Below the pieces are notes generated by a model. That model ran no database searches and was not told where the DNA came from. It worked only from the letters and a program-made list of their open reading frames with translations. From Capsicum annuum (Eukaryota; Streptophyta; Magnoliopsida; Solanales; Solanaceae), in NCBI RefSeq assembly GCF_002878395.1, contig NC_061114.1, forward strand, positions 167,550,205-167,614,204: a stretch of 64,000 bases of DNA. The letters run 5' to 3'. Position numbers and translations under genes: made by a program. Within the stretch, counting starts at the first letter, position 1, and each line of letters begins with the position of its first letter. Positions 11,181 through 23,301 of the stretch are shown here, piece after piece.

Positions 11181-12840
11181 TTAAATCCTTCGATAAGTGT
11201 TCAGCTAGAAAGATCTAATCTTTGTCAGAGGAGATAACTTGAGTTGTTGTAAGATATGACATGTTTTGTACCTCAAGTAAAGCCAATGTAGTGGATGATT
11301 TCCTAAGACAAATTTATATGAATGATATTTGTCATGTAGAGGATGAAAGGAAGGAGTTAATATGTGATGATCACAAACTTTCTTATGTGATAAAGGGTGA
11401 GACTAGTATGGTTCTCCCACCATATGTTAGCATAGTGACAATTATGACCTGTTAGGTCATGAGAAGGTGACTAACAAGGGAGGGTTTTTGGCCAATGTTG
11501 AGGCTAGATTTACCTTTCTTGAATAGATAAGGGGGGTGTACCCTATATAGGGAACTTTATTTCTACTATCTTTGCAAAGGATCACAGTTCTAAGTACTCT
11601 ATATATTCTGGTGCAATCAAGATATATAGAAACTTAATAAAACATTATTGGTGGTGTTATATAAAGTGAAAAATTATTGATTTCATAACTTAAGTATCGG
11701 AGCTATTTAGGTTAAGTATGAGCATAGAAAAACTAGTGGCACATGTTAGAGGATGCCCATTCTAGAATAAAAGTGGAAGAAAGAAATGATGAATTTGTTG
11801 TTGGTATCTCTATGACCTTAAGAAATATGATTCCATTTGGATAATTATTGATCGGTTGACCAATTCCACATTTTTTCCTAGTATAAGTGGATTATAATAC
11901 AACCAAGTTGGCTAAGATTTACATAAAGAAAATTGTTAGACAACATGGGGTGCCTATCTCTATCCTATTGAATAGGGCACATAATTTACCTCTAATATTT
12001 AATAGAAATTTTAAAAAGAATTAGACACTAAGTTGGACCTAAGTACAACTTTCCATCTGCAGATTGATGGGCAATCAGAGTAGATGATTCTAGTACCAAC
12101 GGACATGCATTGAGCATGATAATGGATTTTAGTGATCATGGGTATTGGTTCTTACATTTATGTGAATTTTCATATGATAATATCTACCACTCTAGTATTA
12201 ACATGAGTTCTTTGAAGAATTATATAGGAGGAAGTGTAGATCGCCAATTGGGTGATTTAATGCCTTTGAGATGAGATCTTGGAGCACTGATGTGATAAAG
12301 GAGTTGATTGAGAAGATGAGATTCATTCAAGAAATTTGGTAGTAACTCAGAATAAGCAAAAGAAGTATGCAGACAACAATGTAAAAGCAGTTTATTTTGA
12401 TAAGAGAGAGAAGGAATTATTTTGAGTATCAACCATGCAGGGTGTAATGCATTGTAGGAAGAAGGGTAAGTTGAGTCTAAGGTATATCAGACTATTTGAA
12501 ATCATGAAAGAATTAGGTCTTTGGCTTATAGATTGGATCTACCACCTAGTTTGTCAGGAAGTTCACCTAGTATTCTATGTCTCAGTTTTTAAGAAGTATC
12601 ACGAGAATGAATACTATAACATCCATTAGGAATTAGATTTGTTTGATAAAGAACTCTCTTATAAAGAGGAACCTATTGCTATACTTTATAGAGATGTGAG
12701 GAATTTAAGAACCAAGGTAATTCCATCTATTATGATTCATTGGATAAATGATACTATTGAGGAGGCCACTTAGCAGATGGAGGTACACATGTGCAAGTGT
12801 TATACCTATTTGTTTATCATCCCTTGTTTCAAGTTGTCTC
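11181..12840 (+). pseudogene. D RNase H end, integrase and chromodomain, degenerate
   Basis: At 11240-11310 YDMFCTSSKANVVDDFLRQ matches the end of Ty3/gypsy RNase H (YDMSVxYHPGKANVVADALSR type). The integrase zinc region is near 11575-11680 (SSKYSIYSGAIKIYRNLIKHYWW), and core motifs SIWIIIDRLTNSTFF lie near 11835-11875. The polynucleotidyl core continues with FHLQIDGQ near 12050. A chromodomain is readable at 12655-12775 (SYKEEPIAILYRDVRNLRT, then a TIEEAT box) and ends near CTTGAGGACAAATG. Stops and frame changes are frequent. The RDVRNLRTK wording differs from A and B copies, which suggests another lineage. Confidence 0.82.
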
Positions 12841-12873
12841 TTGAGGACAAATGATTGTTTAATTGATAGAGAA

Positions 12874-14130
12874 TATAACAACCCAAAACATTGTTATGGT
12901 GATTTAGTAGGTCAAGTTTACAACTTAGCCTTTACTTAGATTAGACTTATGAAATTCAAAGCTAGTTAAGTTTTTGGCAAATTTTGGGTGATGTGTAGTC
13001 TAGGAAAATTTTGTAAGTATTAATGGATTAGTTGTGACATTGGAGTTTATTTTATATCAGATGTCAAAATTAGAAAGTCTTAGAAGCTTCTAATGAATAA
13101 AATGAGTTAGTAGAACTCCGGTTAGAGTGATTTCCTTGAAAGGATTTGTACATATCAAAATCTAAGAAGTGTGTTATGAAGTGGGTATAGATGGAAACTA
13201 ACCATCATATACTATTTAAGGACCACTACAACATTGGAAGTTGTTTCTGCAGTGGTATCACCATAACGAAGAAGAGGGACACCACGATAAAGGGTCAATT
13301 AGCCTAAGTCCCACTACAGTAGAAGGATCTCTCCTGCAATGACAAATCCATCACCGTAGTAATGATTTGGGCTATTTTTATACTGAATAATCTGAGACTT
13401 AGCATATTTCATCCTAAAACATTCAGTTTTTGACCTAAAAGTAATGAAGGATAATTTTCTTAATTCATATAGTTTTCCAGCATTGTGGTGAGGTTTTTCC
13501 ATTAAATCCTTGGTATTATAAGGATCATACTATTAGTTAAAAGCATGGCTTAGCTATAGGTTGATGATCTGGTGGGAATTGAATGTGAATTGATTTATTT
13601 CACTTATTGTTGACTGTAGGGTTTTAGAATCACTTGCTAGCATGGAATTCTTCATATTAATCATGAAATACAAATAATTTAAAGATATTAAAGGGTAGAA
13701 AGCCCTAGAATAATGAACTAATTCATGTGTTAAAATAAGTTGATTTGGGTTTGTACTACCTAGAAGTAGGAATGATGTATTAAATCATTCTTATTTATTA
13801 GTTATATATGAAGAACGAGCAAATCTTGCACAAAAAGGGCAAACCTTTAGCTGAATAGTGCATTGGACAAGGATACGAGGTAAGTTATAGTTTGAAAGTA
13901 GTTGTAGACTTGATTTAACACTATTCTTATATTTGAGTTAGATTATTGTGATTAACCTTTGGGTAAGCTTGTGATTGTTAGTTGAGGAGATGTTAAAGTT
14001 AAGTTGAAATGTTTATGTGAAGGTTTAAGTGTTGATGAATGAATTGTGAACTTGATAATTGATTTTATTGTGCTTTGAGAATTATTGTTGAGTTTTTTTT
14101 TACCTATTTTGATGATATTAGGATCAGTGT
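12874..14130 (+). repeat. D LTR, left segment
   Basis: Begins TATAACAACCC (expected TGTAACAACCC, so TG has become TA) about 30 bases after the end of pol. It is cut at 14130 by A2. No open frame of note. The segment is AT-rich and carries an internal block near 13240-13380 (CACCACGATAAAGGG, CCACTACAGTAGAAGG) that is not shared with the A or B LTRs. Confidence 0.65.
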
Positions 14131-15461
14131 TGTGACACCACTTAAAATTTTAATCATTTTATTTTTAACCCTCCCACGTGCATAATGTAGATTTTTAAAT
14201 TAAATTATGTTTAGGAATATTAAAAGGGTAATTTAGAAAAGTTTTTGATTTTTTGGAAGGGGTTTGAGGTTATTTTGGGAACCCGAGGAAGTGAGGGTCC
14301 ACGATAAGGTGGCATGAAGGCTAACCTCCATAATATTGGTGTGCCACAATAATGTTTTTATTTTATCTAGTTTTTATTTTTCCACTTGAGGTGAGGGGAT
14401 TTTGGTATTTTACCAACCTTATAACAAATAAGGCTCTTTTCTTCAGTTTTTCAAAGATCAAAATCATTCATTCACTCTTAAAACTCAAAACCCAAGAACA
14501 TTCAAGGGTTTCATAAAGAATTCATCATCTAAGCTCTAAACTTCAAATTGACTTAAATTTCTTGTGTGTTTCAGGCATGTTTGTCTTTCCTAAACTTATA
14601 TTTTACAATGTGGAATCAATTAAATAGATTTTCATATGATTTAAATTGTAGGTTTTGAAATTGGGTAGATGGATTTTGGTTGTTACTAATTGAATTACTT
14701 GTACCTTATTTTGAATTGATTATTCATGATTTAAATTGATATTTTTAGGGCTGAACTGGTATATTATTTAAATGGTTAAAATGAGGGATGTGGGTTTCCC
14801 CAAATTAGATAAAGTTTGGCTTGCAATTGTATTAACCTCAACCACTTTGTACATTTGATTTTAATTATGGATAATTGCATGGTTTAAGTTATTTTTGAAC
14901 CCAATGAATTGCACCAATGGATAAATAGATATAAAAATGGATTTGGATGGCGTTGTGGCAATGGTTTGGATTTTAATAGGACTTGAGAGTCAATGTGGTT
15001 ATGTGGATTGGTTTGACATGTTTAATTAATCTTGCAAGCATATTGGTATGATGATACCCAGTGGTAAATGACTTAATGAATGACTCCTGGGTTAATGGTT
15101 GGAATTATGGGCAAATTGATTTTAATTTGGGCTTAAGGGGGTTGTGTAGCTCACCGTAAAGGTGTAAGTCCGAGGGGACAAACACTGAAAACTATATTTG
15201 TCGATGTTGGAGCTTTATATGATCGTTTTCTTGGTGCAAACTTGATATATATATATATCAGATGACTATTGTCCATGATGACTTTAGTTTTCCCTTGGTT
15301 TTTCCTTAGTTTGTGTGGCTAACACGCATGAGTGCCCTTTAAGAAGGGGGATCTAAACCCATATAGACCATGGGTGACTTTAGAATAAATCGATCTACAT
15401 AATCATGGTTAATGGTTTAAAAACTCTCAAGTTCAAGGCCCTTACCCTATCCCAGTATCCC

Positions 15462-15503
<42 letters not shown>

Positions 15504-16030
15504 GAATGTGTGCATATGGTTTTGACTGATTTTAGACATGACATTATGCTACCATTTTTATTGAGTTACATGCTAGTTCTTATCCCACTGATCATCCTAA
15601 GACACTAAATTATTTCATGATGTCAGGTTTGAAGATTTTTCTAGTTGCTCCTGTGTAGCATTAGGTCGTTGAGTACGTCTGTTGAGTTATTGTGAAGTAG
15701 TGATCCTCCATCCTTTGTAAGGTCTTATAATTTCATTATTCTTTCTTTATTAACACAGCATTTTTGGATTATTTTATGTCACAGGTGGGGGCGTATCCCA
15801 ACTTAGTTACTATTCTGGTTTTAAAGGCTATTGTGGACAAAGTGTGGGTTGGATTATTGATTTTGACTCTTAGAAATTTCATTTGACTTATTTATCATAT
15901 ATTACTATCTTAATTGGCTTTCGATTTATTATTATTATTATGCTCTTAAGGATAGGCGAAGGGGATAGTCTCTGGTCTATGGCGAGCTTGAGATACTCAT
16001 CATAGCCATACCTAGGGTCGAGTCATGACA
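14131..16030 (+). repeat. 5' LTR of A2
   Basis: Starts TGTGACACCAC and ends GGTCGAGTCATGACA at 16030, directly before the primer-binding site; length 1900. It aligns throughout with 23302-25230 and with the split A1 LTR. The leader AAACTCAAAACCCAAGAACATTC (outlined, near 14480-14505) marks the likely start of the transcribed region. No clear TATA box was found in front of it. Confidence 0.93.
15462..15502. repeat. Compound (CT)n(TA)n microsatellite in the A2 5' LTR
   Basis: About 10 CT units (15462-15482) run into about 10 TA units (15483-15502). The same LTR position holds TA repeats in A1 (7593-7620) and in the A2 3' LTR (24662-24695), so the array expanded from a site common to the family. 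Confidence 0.95.
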
Positions 16031-16034
16031 AGCT

Positions 16035-16046
16035 TGGTATTAGAGC
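16035..16046 (+). other. Primer-binding site of A2
   Basis: TGGTATTAGAGC, one change from the initiator-Met-tRNA complement TGGTATCAGAGC, starting 5 bases after the LTR. Minus-strand DNA synthesis would have been primed here. Confidence 0.9.
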
Positions 16047-16240
16047 ATGATTTATGGTTGTTGGATGTCCACAAAGCTATGTCAGGTATAGTTCTTTTTA
16101 TGGGTGTGTAGCATGTCACACTTATAAGGAGGATGCTGCGAGGCACTATGGTATATTTTTCTTTCTTGTGTTCTATTTTGGGCTATAGATTCTTGTGTTA
16201 TGAAACTTTTCTAACTCTTGGCTTCCTCGAATTTCATATC

Positions 16241-17430
16241 ATGCCTCCCCAAAGATCTGATGTTCATAGAAACTTTGTTGGGAAATCTCTTCTACCTAAG
16301 GAGAATGAGGAGGGGACTCTCATGTGTATGGAGTACAGACCTGGTCTAGGGTCCCTGCTCCTAATTGTACTATTCTGCTTGGGGTTCCACCTATCCCCAC
16401 TATTCCTCCCTGGGCTTCTAGTGGTGGTGACACTTATGCTCAGTCACCTTAGGGAGAATGTCGAGTTCCATCAGTCTATTCATATGCTTACTCGGTTAGA
16501 GGCACCGCATTCTGATCATGTTAGTTCTGTTACTCATTCATCTGAGGTCACTCAGGTTGGCTAGTTCATAAGGTTAAATCCCCTAATCTTTAAAGGCTCT
16601 ACGGTTGAAAAGGATCTGCAGGGTTCATTGATGAGATGGAGAAAATATTTAGGGTGATTTATGCTACTGATTCTGAGGGTGAAGATTTTGTTTTGCATCA
16701 GTTAAATCATGTAGCTTATCAATGGTATAAGAGTGGGAAGCTATAAGGGGTGATGATATGGAGCAGGCAGTCTGGGATGACTTTTTAGGGACTTTTCTTG
16801 ATCACTTCTTTCCTCAAGAGTTGAGGGAATCTAAGGCTAAGGAGTTTATTAATTTGAGCAGGGTAAGATGAGTGTGAAATTTTAGTAGTTTCTTTGTTAT
16901 GCTCCAGAGTTAGTGTCTACCATGAGATCTAAGATGAGGAAGTTTGCTTCTGGGTTGTCCCGTGACTTGGCATTGGAGTGTAAGGCTACAATGTTGAATA
17001 ATTACATGGACATCTCCAGACTTGTGATTTATATATAGAAAGTTAAGGATGAAAAAAACAAGAGACAGAGATAGAAGGGAGGCAGAATAAGATGTTTTGA
17101 TATTTTCAGCAGGGTGGGGGTCAGTAGAATAGTGGGAGATGGTAGACAATGGACAAAGAAGAAGAATTAGGATATTCTTATTCGTCTGTTTGTGCTCCTT
17201 ATCCTAAGCCTTCTGGTGACCATCATTTTTAGGCTAGAAGTGGTCCTAAGGCACAGGGTGCCCAGTCTACTGAAGCTCAGTTAGCCCCATCTTATCCTCC
17301 TTCTCATTTTTTTAGGGCAGCTTTATCATGGTTATTATGGGGAGGGGAGTAATCAGTGTTATAATTGTGGTTACCTTGGTCACATGCAGCGAATTGTCCT
17401 TCTGCCAAGGTTGCCATTGAATCTAATAAA
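16241..17430 (+). pseudogene. A2 gag polyprotein, degenerate
   Basis: The likely start is ATG at 16241 (MPPQRSDVHRN); B3 begins MPSKRSDARRN at the matching place. The frame breaks near 16563. Later gag sequence is readable in pieces: an FIRLNPLIFKGST block near 16565-16605 and the MRSKMRKFASGLSRDLALE block near 16921-16977. A CCHC zinc knuckle lies at 17357-17400 (CYNCGYLGHMQR, then a frameshift before NCPSAK). Gag would package the element RNA. There are several stops and at least two frame changes. Confidence 0.88.
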
Positions 17431-17479
17431 GTTCCATTGCCACTTCTTTAGCTCCTGTGCCAAGGTGCTACTTCTGGTA

Positions 17480-17849
17480 TCGGCACGGGCCGTAATTGTC
17501 TCTATGCACTAGCTACTTACCAGGAATATGAGGCATCACCAGATACTATTACTGATATATTACAACTCTTTTCCCATGATGTTTAGTATTTGCTTGATCT
17601 GTGTTCTACCTTTTATTATGCGATCCCTTATGTGGCTATGCATTTTGGTTTTGGTCCTGAAATTATTTTTGACCCCTTCTCTATTTCTACTTCGATGGGT
17701 GATTCTATTATTCCTAGAAAAATCTATACGGGTTATGTTGTTTCCATCTTTCATAGGGAGACATTAGTGGATTTGATAGAGTTGGATATGTTGGATTTCG
17801 ATGTTCTTGGGGATGGATTGACTTTATTCGTGATATGCTTCTTTGTATT
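17480..17849 (+). pseudogene. A2 aspartic protease, degenerate and interrupted
   Basis: At 17590-17815 the frame reads LDLCSTFYYAIPYVAMHFGF, then FSISTSMGDSI and ETLVDLIELDMLDFDV. The catalytic motif D-[ST]-G should lie at LDLCST: the Asp remains but the Gly position is Cys, so the enzyme would be inactive. The usual GMDWL that follows FDVILG is cut to GDGLT by a small deletion. Homology is broken at 17850 by the antisense solo LTR B2 and picks up again at 20099. Confidence 0.86.
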
Positions 17850-18465
17850 TGTCATGACCCAAACTAGGGCTTAGCCTTGACGGGTATATCAAGTCCCATA
17901 TGGACCAGAGACCACCCCCTGCACCTAACCAGTGAAAACAACATGCCCAACATCGGATGAATTCTAAACATATAACAAGATAACATAAGAATAATCTTAA
18001 TGATATTTAAATCATGTCAAAAAACGACAACCGGAAACCGTCCAAACAACCTACAATCATCACCCAAGTCCATATTAATCCAACAAAGCCTCTATGCAAA
18101 GAAAGCCAAAACTAGTCTTGGTCTGGACATGTCCCCGACTCTAAAAAATAACAATGACAATGATTACGTTGATGATAATGAAAAATCTCAATTCTAATCT
18201 ATGATAGGAACAGATTAAATGAATAAGTATTTCAGAGAAATCACAGCTCACTACTTCACCACAACAAACTGATAAAATAAACTGATCTACCTAACTCTAT
18301 ATAGGAAAAGTAGATGTATCTCCGATACCTGCATCGCATGGGGATACAACGTCTGGAGATGGTTAGCAGTTAGAGCACTAGCATGTAACTCAAGTATAGG
18401 GGATAAACTAATATCATGGATAGTAATTCAAAACCAGTCCATGATCCAATACACATAATCATATG

Positions 18466-18505
<40 letters not shown>

Positions 18506-20098
18506 ATATTAGGGTAGGGAACTAGGCTTAACATGCACTTAAAACTTTAGCCTAGATTGTATAGCTCAACTGCCATAATATAAAAAGGCACCCACAGGCT
18601 ATAAGGGCCCAGCTCTTCCCCAGCTAGTAGGGCCCTAATGCGTATAGGTGAACGAACAAGAGAGTATATATATATATCCACTATGGGGGACTCAAACCCC
18701 TGGCATATCAAGGTGACAAAATCACCTAATCATATAATATAATATGGTGGACTCGAACCTTCTAATCATATGATAATAATAAGGGGGACTTGAACAACCT
18801 AGTCATATAGACACCCGCGTCGGCAACCACGGTTTCTAGTATTAGTCCATTGGGACCTTCACTTTCATGACTCAGCTCCACTACCAATTAAAGCACAATT
18901 AAAACATTTAACAAACATTTACCTTTCATTGAATGATGATACACATTTAGGCACACATTGTTTGTATCGTCATACCAACAACACTTGCAAAGTGACATTA
19001 TATGCCAAAACAATTTCATTATTTAGGGAAATTCTTAGCCCCTATGGTGCAATTATGCATTAGCTTAGGGAATTACACAACCACCATAAGTTTCAATTCA
19101 AAATCATTAAGCTTTAATTACTTTTTACCTTATGCAATAGTTCTAGTGGAGTTCAATGTCCATACTTTTCATATTTGAAACCAATTTCACAATATGAGGT
19201 TGAGGTCATTACAATTCAAAAATCACAAGTTGGGGGAAATCATAATCCCTTAGTTTATTCACCATAACCATGCACCCATAAGTTCAAAACCATAATTAAA
19301 GCATAAATAATTATAGGTAAATCATGGGAAATACTATTCAACAACAAACATTCAAACCCTCAACCCATGTTTAAAAACCAAAATTAATGCTATAAGAATA
19401 ATACCTTCATACACATGCTTTTAACAAAATAGCAATTAGGGAAGAGTAACATGCCTGAAATACCCAATCTTATAGAGAGAATTCAACCCTTGAGCCCTTA
19501 GGTGATCAACCTCTTAAAAACCCTAAGTATGGCTGCTTAAGAGACTAGAAAATTTTTTGGAAGAGTTTGATTACGTTATGAATTAGAAATGACCCCCTTA
19601 AGTGCTTTATGAACTTGAAGTTTTAATTGGGTAAGAAAGGAATTATACAAAGTGCTTTCAAATTAAAAGCTAAAATTTAGCCGTCGTTGTCTATGGGTCA
19701 CTACACAACTCGTAAGATTTCATTATGACTCGTCACCAAGAGTTATAGATAAGATAGTATACAAGGAACACACACACTCTTGACCCTATGACTCAACTAA
19801 TATGAATCATAATGAGATCCTACTACTCATAGGGTCCAATCATAGTTAACATAGAAAATATTTGGGGTATATACTAGACATCCTACTATTTGTGCCTAAT
19901 GAATCCTAGCAAGTCCTTATGACTCGTAGTAAACCAATCATACTCAGAATAGAACTTAGCCACATACATACTATTTAGGCTATGATTGGGTCCTCAGGAC
20001 CCATTAATACTCTTTATGACTCATAAGAAGAGTCATTGTCAGGATGATGAGGATAAAATTCTAGAAATTTTCAAGGACCAAAAAGTTAGGGTGTTACA
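17850..20098 (-). repeat. Antisense solo LTR B2 inside A2
   Basis: The minus strand begins TGTAACACCCT at 20098 and ends GGGTCATGACA at 17850, length 2249. Its start (TTTTTGGTCCTTGAAAATTT region) and its run of GAGTCATAA motifs match the B1 and B3 LTRs. Left and right of it the A2 protease-RT linker continues: TTCGTGATATGCTTC before, and AGGACCCAAAAGGTCAG after, equivalent to 47556-47595 in B3. Immediate flanks (GTATT / GATTG) do not form a clear duplication, so it has decayed or ends were shifted. Confidence 0.9.
18470..18501. repeat. (AT)n microsatellite in solo LTR B2
   Basis: About 16 AT units. B3 LTRs hold shorter AT runs at the corresponding place (45164-45180 and 52483-52494). Confidence 0.95.
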
Positions 20099-21130
20099 GA
20101 TTGTAGGACCCAAAAGGTCAGTTTTCATTTTCTTAATGAACCAGTATTAAAATAGGAGGGGAGTACCTTAGTATCTAAAAGGAGGTTTATTTCCTATCTT
20201 AGAGCTCAGAAATTAATTTCAAAAGGGTATCTATATCATGTAATTTGGGTTAAAGATAGTGACTCTAAAAGTACATTGCAATCTGTTTCGCTGGTTAATG
20301 GATTTCCTAAAGTGTTTTTAGATGATATTCCTAGAATTCCTCCCGATAGGGAAATAGATTTTAGGATTGATCTTCTACTATATACTCATCTTATTTTGAT
20401 TCCTCCTTATAAAATGGCTTCGGCTGAATTAAATAAGCTAAAGGAATAGTTAAAAGATCTTCTTGATAAAGGGTTCATTCATCCTAGTCTTTCCTTATAG
20501 ATTGCTTTTATGCTTTTCGTGCAAAAGAAGGATGGGTCTCTTTGAATGTGTATAAATTATCGTCAGTTGAATAAGGTGACAGTGAAGAATAAGTAATCTC
20601 TTCTTAGGATTGATGACCTTTTTGACAAACTTCAAGGTGATAGATCTTTTTCTAAAATTGATCTTCGTTTGGGTTATCTTCAGTTATAAATTTAGGAGGT
20701 TGACATTCCTAAGACTACTTTTCGAAGCTAGTATAGTCATTATGAGTTTTTGGTAATTTTATTTTGGTTTACTAATGCTTTGACTACTTTTATGTATCTT
20801 ATTAATTGAGTGTTAAGATATTTTTTGGACTTGTTAGTGATAGTCTTCATTGATGACAAGCTTCAAAGTGCTGATCTAATAAATCAATTCTTAAGGACCA
20901 AAATTTGTATGAAAAAATTCTAAGTGTAAGTCTTGGCTGAGTGTTGTGACCTTTTTTGGGCATGTAATTTCTAGTGAGAGGATCAAGGTAGATCTATAAA
21001 AAGTTAAGACAGTTAAGAAATGGCCTAGACCCACGACTCTAATTGACATTAGGAGATTCTTGGACTTGGTTGGGTATTATAGGTGATTTATGGAGAGTTT
21101 CTCATCTATTACTGCTCCATTGATGAAGTT
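20099..21130 (+). pseudogene. A2 reverse transcriptase, degenerate
   Basis: The start of this segment is the protease-RT linker (FLNEPVLK-type, then RAQKLISKGYLYHVIWVKDS near 20205-20265). RT motifs follow in order: IDFRIDLLLYTHLILIPPYKMA near 20355-20415 in outline, LLDKGFIHPSLS near 20460-20500, KKDGSL near 20525, and FIDD at 20846-20857, the catalytic Asp pair. FLGHVISSERI follows near 20955. In-frame stops occur at several points, for example in KELKEQ and in the KFSKCE region. RT would copy the RNA to DNA in the particle. Confidence 0.88.
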
Positions 21131-21690
21131 AACTCAGAAAAAGGTTAAGTTTTTTTGTGGTCAGATTCTTGTGAGGGTAGTTTTGAAAAGTTAAAGGATA
21201 AGCTGATTTCTGCGCTAGTTTTGACCCTGCCTGAGGGTACATATGGTATTGTTGTGTATTGTGATGCATCCTATGTGGAAATTGGTTGAGTCGATGTTGT
21301 AGGGTAAGGTTGTGGCTTATGCTTCCAGGCAACTTAAGGTTTATGAGAGAAATTATTTGACTTACGATTTAAAGTTGACGACTGTGGTTTTTGCTTTGAA
21401 GATCTGGTGCCATTATCTGTATGGGGTACATATGGATATCTATTCAGATTATAAGAGCTTGTAATATGTATTTACATAAAAGGAGTTAAATCTCAAGCAA
21501 AGACGGTGGCTTGAATTGCTTAAGGATTATGACATGAGTCTTCACTACCAACTTGGTAAGGATAATGTTGTTGTTGATGCTCTTAGCAGGTTTTCTATAG
21601 TGATCTTATCCTATGTTAATGAGGAGAAAAGAGGATTGGTAAAATATATTCACAGATTGGCTAATTGGGAGTTTGTCGTTTGAACTTAGA
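21131..21690 (+). pseudogene. A2 RNase H, degenerate
   Basis: The start of the domain is near 21240 (GIVVYCDASYVEIG), where the catalytic Asp of YCDAS is kept. [23 protein letters not shown] is near 21310-21375 and [23 protein letters not shown] near 21390-21455 (both outlined). The end is KANVVVDALSRFS-like near 21560-21600. A stop lies after the YVEIG motif. RNase H would remove the RNA from the RNA-DNA hybrid. Confidence 0.86.
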
Positions 21691-21789
21691 GGATGGGGGA
21701 GTAATTATTCAGGAAGTGGTCAAATCATCTCTTGGTGCTGAGGTAAATAAGAAGTAGGTTTTGGATCCCATACTTATATAGATTAAGAA

Positions 21790-22750
21790 TGATGTGGTTC
21801 AGCAAAAGGTTATGCCTTTCAAAATTTGGGGAGATGGCATATTAAGGTATCAAGGTAGGTTGTGTGTTCCTGATATTGACGGGTTGTGGGAAAGAATTGT
21901 GACTAAGGCTCATGAGTCTTGATATACAATTCATTTGGGTTTGACTAAGGTGTATCATGACTTGAAGGAAATCTATTGTTGGAATAATATAAAGAAGGAT
22001 GTAGCAAACTTTGTGGCTAAGTGTATGGTTTGTCAGCAAGTTAAGGTTGAGCAATTAAGGCCTGGTGGCATATCTCAAGAGATAGAGTTACCCATGTGGA
22101 AGTGGGATATGATTAATATTGATTTCATTATGACTCTTCCTCAGTCTTACAACCAATATGACTTTATTTGGGTCGTTGTGGATAGGATGACTAAGTCTGC
22201 TCACTTCTTGTCTGTAAGGCCTAACTACCCAGGAGATTATGCCAAGTTGTTCATTCAGGAGTTTGTAAACCTACATGGTGCACCAGTCATCATTTCAAAT
22301 TGAGGTATGTAGTTTTCTTCTAACTTTTAGTGTTCATTTCAGAAAGGTTTGGGCACATAGGTGAACCTTAGCACCACTTTCTACCCTCAAATGGATGGGC
22401 AAGAGGAGCATACAATTCAAACTTTGGAGGATATGCTAAGGTCCTGTGTGATTGATTTTAAAGGCAACTGGGTTGATCATTTGCCTCTTATTGAATTTGC
22501 TACAATAATAGTTATCATTCAAGTATTCACATGGCTTCATTTGAGGCTCTTTAAGGTAGGAGGTGTAGGTTTCCTATTGGGTGGTTTGAGGCTGGTAAGA
22601 CTAGGTTTTTTGGTCTTAATTTGGTTCACCAAGCCATGGAGAAGGTAAAATTGATTAGGGAAAGACTTAAGACTACTCAACATTACCAAAAGTCTTTTGT
22701 AGATCTGAGGCAACGAGAATTGGAGTTTGAAGTAAGTGATTAGGTGTTCT
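21790..22750 (+). pseudogene. A2 integrase, degenerate
   Basis: This is the best-preserved integrase piece in the window, with an open run from 21935 to 22303. The zinc motif is complete apart from one stop: His at 21911 and 21931, then Cys-Met-Val-Cys at 22021-22032. Core motifs are MINIDFIMTLPQ (first Asp) and FIWVVVDRMTKSAHFLSVRP. The second catalytic Asp in IISDRG has become IISN followed by a stop at 22301. The region of the catalytic Glu survives as MDGQEEHTIQTLEDML near 22391-22438. The linker FWGLNLVHQAMEKVKLI continues after a frameshift. Confidence 0.9.
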
Positions 22751-22759
22751 TGAAGGTAT

Positions 22760-23165
22760 CTCCTATAAAAGAATGCATGAGGTTTGGAAGAAGAAAAACT
22801 CAGTCCCCATTATGTTTGGACATATTATATTTTTAGGAGAATTTGGAATATTTCTTATGAATTAGATTTTCTTGCTAGTTTGGGCTCGATTCATCCTATT
22901 TTTCATGTGCCCATGCTGAAAAAATATGTGGGTGATTTTTCCTTGATAGTTCCTTTTAAGGATGTTGGTATTACAGATTCCTTGTCTTATGAGGAAGTCC
23001 TGATTGAGATATTGGATAGGTAAGTTCATAGATTAAGGACAAAGAATGTAGCTTCAATTAAGGTTCTTTGGAGAAATCAAAAGGTAGAAGAGGCTACATA
23101 GGAAGATATGAAAGATATGAAGTGTAAGTAGCTATTCTTGTTCCTTGTGTTGGATGGAAGTGATT
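22760..23165 (+). pseudogene. A2 chromodomain, degenerate
   Basis: An open run at 22784-23023 contains GSIHPIFHVPMLKKYVGD and SYEEVLIEILDR. After one stop it continues ASIKVLWRNQKVEEAT near 23048-23095, then a stop where the conserved Trp of ATWE would be. The chromodomain would bind methylated histone tails and direct insertion to heterochromatin. Its neighbours are the integrase core upstream and the polypurine tract about 120 bases downstream. Confidence 0.88.
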
Positions 23166-23281
23166 AAGGTATGAGTTTCATCTTTCTCTTGTCACTGTAT
23201 GAATTTGTAATTTGAATCTGGTGTATTTTTGCTATTCTTATGCTAAAAGTGTCTTAACCATCATTCAGAGATGAACGATCC

Positions 23282-23301
23282 TAGGGGGTGGGTGAGGATA
23301 A
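23282..23301 (+). other. Putative polypurine tract of A2
   Basis: The purine-rich run TAGGGGGTGGGTGAGGATAA lies directly before the 3' LTR, where plus-strand synthesis would be primed. Two T residues interrupt it. Confidence 0.6.

Noticed and set aside
16035..16046. tRNA gene fragment at TGGTATTAGAGC
   Set aside because: It is a retrotransposon primer-binding site; no cloverleaf or further tRNA sequence surrounds it.
16133..16564. 143-codon hydrophobic frame as a membrane protein
   Set aside because: The gag start ATG at 16241 lies inside it in the same frame; the hydrophobic part arises from a frameshift in gag.
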